64,000 nt of DNA, taken from contig SOJZ01000012.1 in the NCBI GenBank assembly GCA_004376295.1, positions 21,169 through 85,168 of the forward strand. Direction: 5' to 3'. This DNA is from Candidatus Bathyarchaeota archaeon (GTDB taxonomy: Archaea > Thermoproteota > Bathyarchaeia > Bathyarchaeales > Bathyarchaeaceae). The translations under genes were made by a program, and so were the position numbers. Each line of letters starts with the position of its first letter. Position 1 is the stretch's first letter. Below the pieces are notes generated by a model. The model saw only the letters and a program-made list of their open reading frames with translations, made no database searches and had not been told where the DNA came from. Shown here one piece after another: positions 60,198 to 64,000 of this stretch.

Positions 60198-61601
60198 GTG
60201 GCTAAATCCTTCACTCACCCTTACATTCCAAACTCTATTCCAAAAATAAAAGAGGAAATGATGAGGAGTATTGGAATCCAGAGCATAGAAGAACTTTACG
60301 CAGATGTTCCTCAAAGGTTTAAGTTAAAAAGAAGACTTGATCTCCCTAGCTCAACGTCAGAACAGGAAGTTAAAAGACTTGTTGAAACCATCCTATCCAA
60401 AAACAAGACTTTCCAAGACATGCCTATCTTTTTAGGCGCGGGTTGCTGGCCTCACTACGTGCCCGCAGCCGTTGAAACCACTATTCAACGAACAGAACTC
60501 TTCACATCCTACACTCCATATCAACCGGAGGTTTCCCAAGGAATGTTGCAAGCACTTTTTGAGTATCAAAGCATGATCTGCGAAATCACTGCGATGGAGG
60601 TGGCCAACTGCTCTATGTATGATTGGGCATCCGCTCTCGGTGAAGCTGTACGTATGGCCGCTCGACTAACCCATCGAACCGAAGCCCTTATTCCCAAGAT
60701 TATTCATCCTGAAAGAAAAGCGACACTGAAAACGTACACCGAGCCTATAGGAATACGCATCGAGTCTGTCGACTATGAATCAGAAACTGGACAACTTGAT
60801 ATTGAAGACTTGAAAACAAAGATTTCAGAAAAAACCGCCTCCGTGTATGTCGAAAACCCAGCATACCTTGGCTTTATTGAAACGCAAGCTGAAGACATCG
60901 CTGAAATAGTACACAGCCACGGGGCATTGTTCATCGTTGGAGTTGACCCCATCTCCCTTGGCGTATTGAAACCACCAGGTGAATACGGCGCGGACATTGT
61001 GGTCGGTGAGGGCCAACCGCTTGGGAATCCCATGAACTATGGTGGGCCGTTACTTGGTATATTTGCTTGCCGGGACGACATGCGACTAATCAGACAACTG
61101 CCCGGTCGCACAGTTGGTATGACGAACACTGTTGATGGAAAGAAAAGAGGATTCTGTATGGCTCTACAAACCAGGGAGCAACATATTAGAAGAGAGAAGG
61201 CTACATCCAACATCTGCTCTAACGAATCTTTATGTGCGGTTGCCTCTGCAGTTTACCTAGCCTTGCTTGGCCCCAGGGGCATGAGAGAGTTAGGTGAAGC
61301 AATCCTGTGCAAAGCACGTTACGCGATGCAGCTTTTGGCGAAAATAGATGGAATCACAACGCCTATGTTCAAGTCTGCGCACTTCAAAGAATTTACAGTG
61401 AATTTTGATCAAACGGGGAAAACCGCGCGCGACGTACATGAAAGGCTTTTGCAACATCAGGTTCACGGAGGAAAGAATATTGCGAAGGAGTTTCCAGAGT
61501 TGGGTGAAACCGCGTTGTACTGCGTCACTGAAATGCATTCGAAAGAGGATGTTGATCGCCTCGCTTGGGCTTTAGAGGCAATTTTGGAGGAGAAATCGTA
61601 A
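60198..61601 (+). CDS. gcvPA: Glycine dehydrogenase (decarboxylating) subunit 1
   Basis: The first half of the split P protein of the glycine cleavage system, which decarboxylates glycine and passes the aminomethyl group to lipoyl-GcvH. At 467 residues it has family length; FTHPYIPNSIPKIKEEMM, LGAGCWPHYVPAAVE, FTSYTPYQPEVSQGMLQALFE and TREQHIRREKATSNICSNE are characteristic. GTG 60198 has GGTGA at 60187-60191; a near ATG is out of frame. It abuts gcvPB directly. Confidence 0.96.
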   Translation: MAKSFTHPYIPNSIPKIKEEMMRSIGIQSIEELYADVPQRFKLKRRLDLPSSTSEQEVKRLVETILSKNKTFQDMPIFLGAGCWPHYVPAAVETTIQRTELFTSYTPYQPEVSQGMLQALFEYQSMICEITAMEVANCSMYDWASALGEAVRMAARLTHRTEALIPKIIHPERKATLKTYTEPIGIRIESVDYESETGQLDIEDLKTKISEKTASVYVENPAYLGFIETQAEDIAEIVHSHGALFIVGVDPISLGVLKPPGEYGADIVVGEGQPLGNPMNYGGPLLGIFACRDDMRLIRQLPGRTVGMTNTVDGKKRGFCMALQTREQHIRREKATSNICSNESLCAVASAVYLALLGPRGMRELGEAILCKARYAMQLLAKIDGITTPMFKSAHFKEFTVNFDQTGKTARDVHERLLQHQVHGGKNIAKEFPELGETALYCVTEMHSKEDVDRLAWALEAILEEKS

Positions 61602-63125
61602 ATGTTTAGGCAAGCACGTTGGAATGAACGAATGATCTTCGAGTTAGGGTGCTCTGGAAGAAGAGGCTGCACTATACCGAAAGTTAAGAAAGAAATTCAA
61701 CGCGTAGTCGGAGACACAAAGGCATTTTTGCCGGAGAAGTTGCGAAGGAAAACGCTTCCAAAGTTGCCGGAGCTTTCAGAGGTAGAAGTGGTGAGGCACT
61801 ACGTTCGTTTGTCTCAGATGAATTTTGGTGTTGATTCGGGCTTTTATCCGCTGGGAAGCTGCACTATGAAATATAACCCGAAAATCGATGAAGTCCTCGC
61901 TAAATTGCCTTCTATAACCTTGATTCATCCATATCAAGATGAACGAACGGTTCAGGGCGTGCTTGGAATCATGTATCGGCTCTCTAGATGGCTGGCGGAG
62001 ATTACTGGCACACACGAAGTGAGTTTGCAGCCGGCAGCTGGGGCTCACGGAGAATTCTTGGGTACGTTGATCATGCGGGCTTATCACAAATTGAACGATG
62101 AGCTTGAAAAGAGAACTGAACTTGTTGTGCCTGATTCTGCACATGGCACCAATCCTGCGAGTGGAACTATGGGAGGGTTCAAGGTTGTGGTCGTTCCTTC
62201 CGATGAAGATGGTTGTGTCGATCTTGAAGCGTTAAGAACCGCTGTTTCAGAACGTACAGCAGGATTGATGTTGACAAACCCGAATACACTGGGGATTTTC
62301 GAGAAAAACATTGAAGAAATCGCAAAGATTGTTCATGAGGCTGGCGGACTGCTGTATTATGACGGTGCGAATCTTAATGCCATTCTTGGGAAAGTGAGGC
62401 CTGGAGACATGGGGTTCGACATCGTGCACATGAATATACACAAAACTTTTGGAACTCCTCACGGTGGTGGGGGACCGGGAGCAGGTCCTATCGGAGTGTC
62501 CGAGGAACTTGAAAAGTTTTTGCCGATTCCCTGGATAGTGTTTGATGGTAACCAGTATCATCTGGACTATGACAAGCCGCACAGCGTTGGGAAAATCAGA
62601 GGCTTTTATGGAAACGTTGGGGTTCTGCTGAAGGCGTTCGCTTATATTCTTAGTTTAGGCGCGGAGGGGCTTGAAGAAGTGGCGGAGGTTTCTGTGTTGA
62701 ATGCTAATTATGTTATGAAGAAGTTGGAGAAGATTCGTGGTTTTGAGCTTCCTTATGCGCGGGGGCGACCAAGAAAACATGAGTGTGTTATTAGTGCCAA
62801 GAAACTGTATAAAGAGACTGGGGTAAGTGCGCTTAATGTTTCTAAGAGGATTTTGGACTATGGCATGCACGCGCCGACAATATACTTCCCACTCATAGTT
62901 GACGAGGCATTGATGATTGAGCCGACTGAATCTTTTGAGAAAGGGGAGTTGGATAGGTTTGTTGAGGTGATGAGAAAGATATCGGATGAGGCTTATTCAA
63001 CTCCTGATGTTGTTTTGGAAGCTCCGAGGAACACGGCGGTAACTCGTTTGGATGAGGTTAAGGCTTCGCATCCGAAGACTATGGCTTTGAGTTGGAGGAT
63101 GTATCTGAAAAGGTCAAAAAGGTAG
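61602..63125 (+). CDS. gcvPB: Glycine dehydrogenase (decarboxylating) subunit 2
   Basis: This subunit carries the PLP site: NIHKTFGTPHGGGGPGAGP with the Schiff-base lysine at about residue 281. Other marks are GFYPLGSCTMKYNP, DSAHGTNPASG, LMLTNPNTLGIFE and IRGFYGNVGVLLKA. It starts at ATG 61602 immediately after the gcvPA stop. Together they feed one-carbon metabolism or run in reverse; GcvT, GcvH and lipoamide dehydrogenase are not in the window. Confidence 0.96.
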   Translation: MFRQARWNERMIFELGCSGRRGCTIPKVKKEIQRVVGDTKAFLPEKLRRKTLPKLPELSEVEVVRHYVRLSQMNFGVDSGFYPLGSCTMKYNPKIDEVLAKLPSITLIHPYQDERTVQGVLGIMYRLSRWLAEITGTHEVSLQPAAGAHGEFLGTLIMRAYHKLNDELEKRTELVVPDSAHGTNPASGTMGGFKVVVVPSDEDGCVDLEALRTAVSERTAGLMLTNPNTLGIFEKNIEEIAKIVHEAGGLLYYDGANLNAILGKVRPGDMGFDIVHMNIHKTFGTPHGGGGPGAGPIGVSEELEKFLPIPWIVFDGNQYHLDYDKPHSVGKIRGFYGNVGVLLKAFAYILSLGAEGLEEVAEVSVLNANYVMKKLEKIRGFELPYARGRPRKHECVISAKKLYKETGVSALNVSKRILDYGMHAPTIYFPLIVDEALMIEPTESFEKGELDRFVEVMRKISDEAYSTPDVVLEAPRNTAVTRLDEVKASHPKTMALSWRMYLKRSKR

Positions 63126-63207
63126 AGAGGTCAGGAGACTTCTGTCCATTCGGTAATACCGGTTGACTTAGAATATGATAATACCAAAAGTAGTTTGAGG
63201 TACTGCG

Positions 63208-63378
63208 TTACTCACTTTTCATTCTTTTGCTATAAATTACTATTGTAGCTATCGGGGTCGTTATGAGAACCCCTATTACTGTGATGTTGGTGTACCGCTA
63301 GCTGTGTTGCTCTGGTGTTTTCACATTGACGTAAACTGGAGAGCTGGTTTCTTCTATGCCATGTATAACGACGGTAGA
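63208..63378 (-). pseudogene. C-terminal remnant of a membrane-anchored surface protein
   Basis: A minus-strand frame reads SSPVYVNVKTPEQHS, an in-frame stop, then RYTNITVIGVLITTPIATIV and a basic end KRMKSE before TAA. A C-terminal transmembrane anchor followed by basic residues is typical of archaeal S-layer-type or secreted proteins. The internal stop and the loss of everything upstream make it a remnant. The rest of 63126-63488 shows no gene. Confidence 0.45.
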
Positions 63379-63488
63379 TCAGATAGAAACTGCTGCACAT
63401 CCACATAACCCTTCTTCTAGACCTAGATGCTCCTCTCTATCTCTCTTCCTTCCCTTCATACCTAGACCTCTCGCGCACGCATGCCATA

Positions 63489-64000
63489 TCAAATAACCTC
63501 GGCTTCCAAATAAGTCGGAAAAACTTTAACCACCCTAACATCCATAAACCTTCCAAGCAAAAACTCATCACACCTCACCACAATGGGCTTATAAGCAAAA
63601 TTCCGTCCAACCCACGATGCTGGTTTCTTCCCTTTTTCGTCAATAAGTATCTCTCCTTCCCAACTCATCCAAGCTTCGTTTTTCTCAAACGAAACCTTTC
63701 TCGCCACCTCAGTCATCCTTCTGCTTCTCACTTTTACTTCCTCAGGCGGATGTTGCTTCATTTTTGTAGCAGGCGTACGCGGTCTTGGGAAAAACTTCGA
63801 GATATTAACGATGTCAGGCTGAACCTCCTCAACAAGTTGCACTGTACGCTCAAAAGCATCTCGACTTTCACCCGGAAAGCCGCAGATAACATCGGTAGCC
63901 ACCGTTATCTTGGGGAATTCTTTCCTGAAGCTGCAAACAACCTTTTTAAAATCCTCCACAGAATAGAAACGGTTCATAAGCCTCAAAACCTCGTCGTCTC
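63489..64000 (-). CDS. tRNA t6A37 methylthiotransferase (CDKAL1/MtaB-like), partial
   Basis: Radical-SAM methylthiotransferases of the MiaB family convert t6A37 to ms2t6A37 in tRNA. The visible part is the C-terminal ~170 residues: DDEVLRLMNRFY, then ATDVICGFPGESRDAFERT, PRPRTPATKMKQHPPEEVKVRSR, and a TRAM domain to the end. The radical-SAM CxxxCxxC motif and N-terminal domain lie beyond the window edge at 64000. The MKQ-type motif fits the archaeal/eukaryotic CDKAL1 subgroup. Confidence 0.9.
   Translation of the reverse strand, partial: DDEVLRLMNRFYSVEDFKKVVCSFRKEFPKITVATDVICGFPGESRDAFERTVQLVEEVQPDIVNISKFFPRPRTPATKMKQHPPEEVKVRSRRMTEVARKVSFEKNEAWMSWEGEILIDEKGKKPASWVGRNFAYKPIVVRCDEFLLGRFMDVRVVKVFPTYLEAEVI

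Noticed and set aside
1..64000. CRISPR array or rRNA genes
   Set aside because: No regularly spaced 24-40 bp repeats and no 16S/23S/5S-like stretch were seen.

Overview
The window is archaeal. It encodes a TATA-binding protein, topoisomerase VI A and B, aIF1A and aIF2-beta, a Rio1 kinase, a KH-domain Pno1/Dim2 homologue, an archaeal lipid prenyltransferase (UbiA/DGGGP synthase type), an archaeal MTA phosphorylase and several intron-containing tRNAs. Shine-Dalgarno sites are GGTGA/GGAGG and TATA boxes resemble TTTAAATA. The mix with a secreted subtilase, a peptide-binding protein, an ADP-forming acyl-CoA synthetase subunit and a two-subunit glycine dehydrogenase suggests a protein-degrading TACK archaeon, perhaps Bathyarchaeia. 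That placement is inference, because no rRNA is present.

Layout. 1-3.5 kb: AbrB-like gene (partial), tRNA-Thr, thiL, a MetE-like gene, a sugar-nucleotide epimerase. 3.6-11.8 kb is accessory: methyltransferase, GNAT, HAD, an integrase fragment, an orphan 3' half of tRNA-Ser, a QueG-like Fe-S protein, a decayed glycosylase-like gene, small proteins, a DUF4238 gene and a HEPN-like fragment. 11.9-18.1 kb: nadB, GNAT, tRNA-binding OB protein, lipid prenyltransferase, tbp, a truncated TIP49, a GlcD-type oxidase. 18.4-21.7 kb: a HEPN-like gene, an integrase, and intron-bearing tRNA-Ala and tRNA-Tyr. 21.9-30.8 kb: acyl-CoA synthetase beta, coiled-coil protein, DUF373, mtnP, uppS, decayed trmO, Obg/DRG-type GTPase, a dehydrogenase/aldolase pair, and tRNA-Asn with two introns.

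30.86-39.84 kb is an integrated element of 8,931 bp bounded by 45-bp direct repeats with two mismatches. It sits in the 3' end of top6A. The repeat lies inside the element's own tyrosine recombinase gene, so integration has split that gene: a zinc-ribbon N-part at 39488-39838 and a catalytic C-part at 30905-31729, in frame across the repeat. This is SSV-type architecture with a protein-coding target. Cargo includes an OLD-type ATPase/TOPRIM protein, a PLD-like protein, a YoaP-like GNAT and a Top6A-like TOPRIM protein.

39.8-45.1 kb is the conserved cluster aIF2-beta, DUF424, aIF1A, Rio1, KH, Top6B, Top6A (minus strand). 45.3-60 kb is accessory: another integrase with a GC-rich leader, a 1397-aa subtilase with a dockerin, a 1125-aa peptide-binding protein with dockerin and DUF11-like parts, small proteins, nuclease-like proteins, a proteasome-fold-like protein and a TIR-like protein. 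60.2-63.1 kb is gcvPA-gcvPB, followed by a partial tRNA methylthiotransferase.

A second striking pattern is a recurrent intergenic palindrome, TGCATGCA(TGC), seen more than a dozen times. At least four truncated genes (integrase, HEPN-like, TIP49, one unknown) stop exactly at it.
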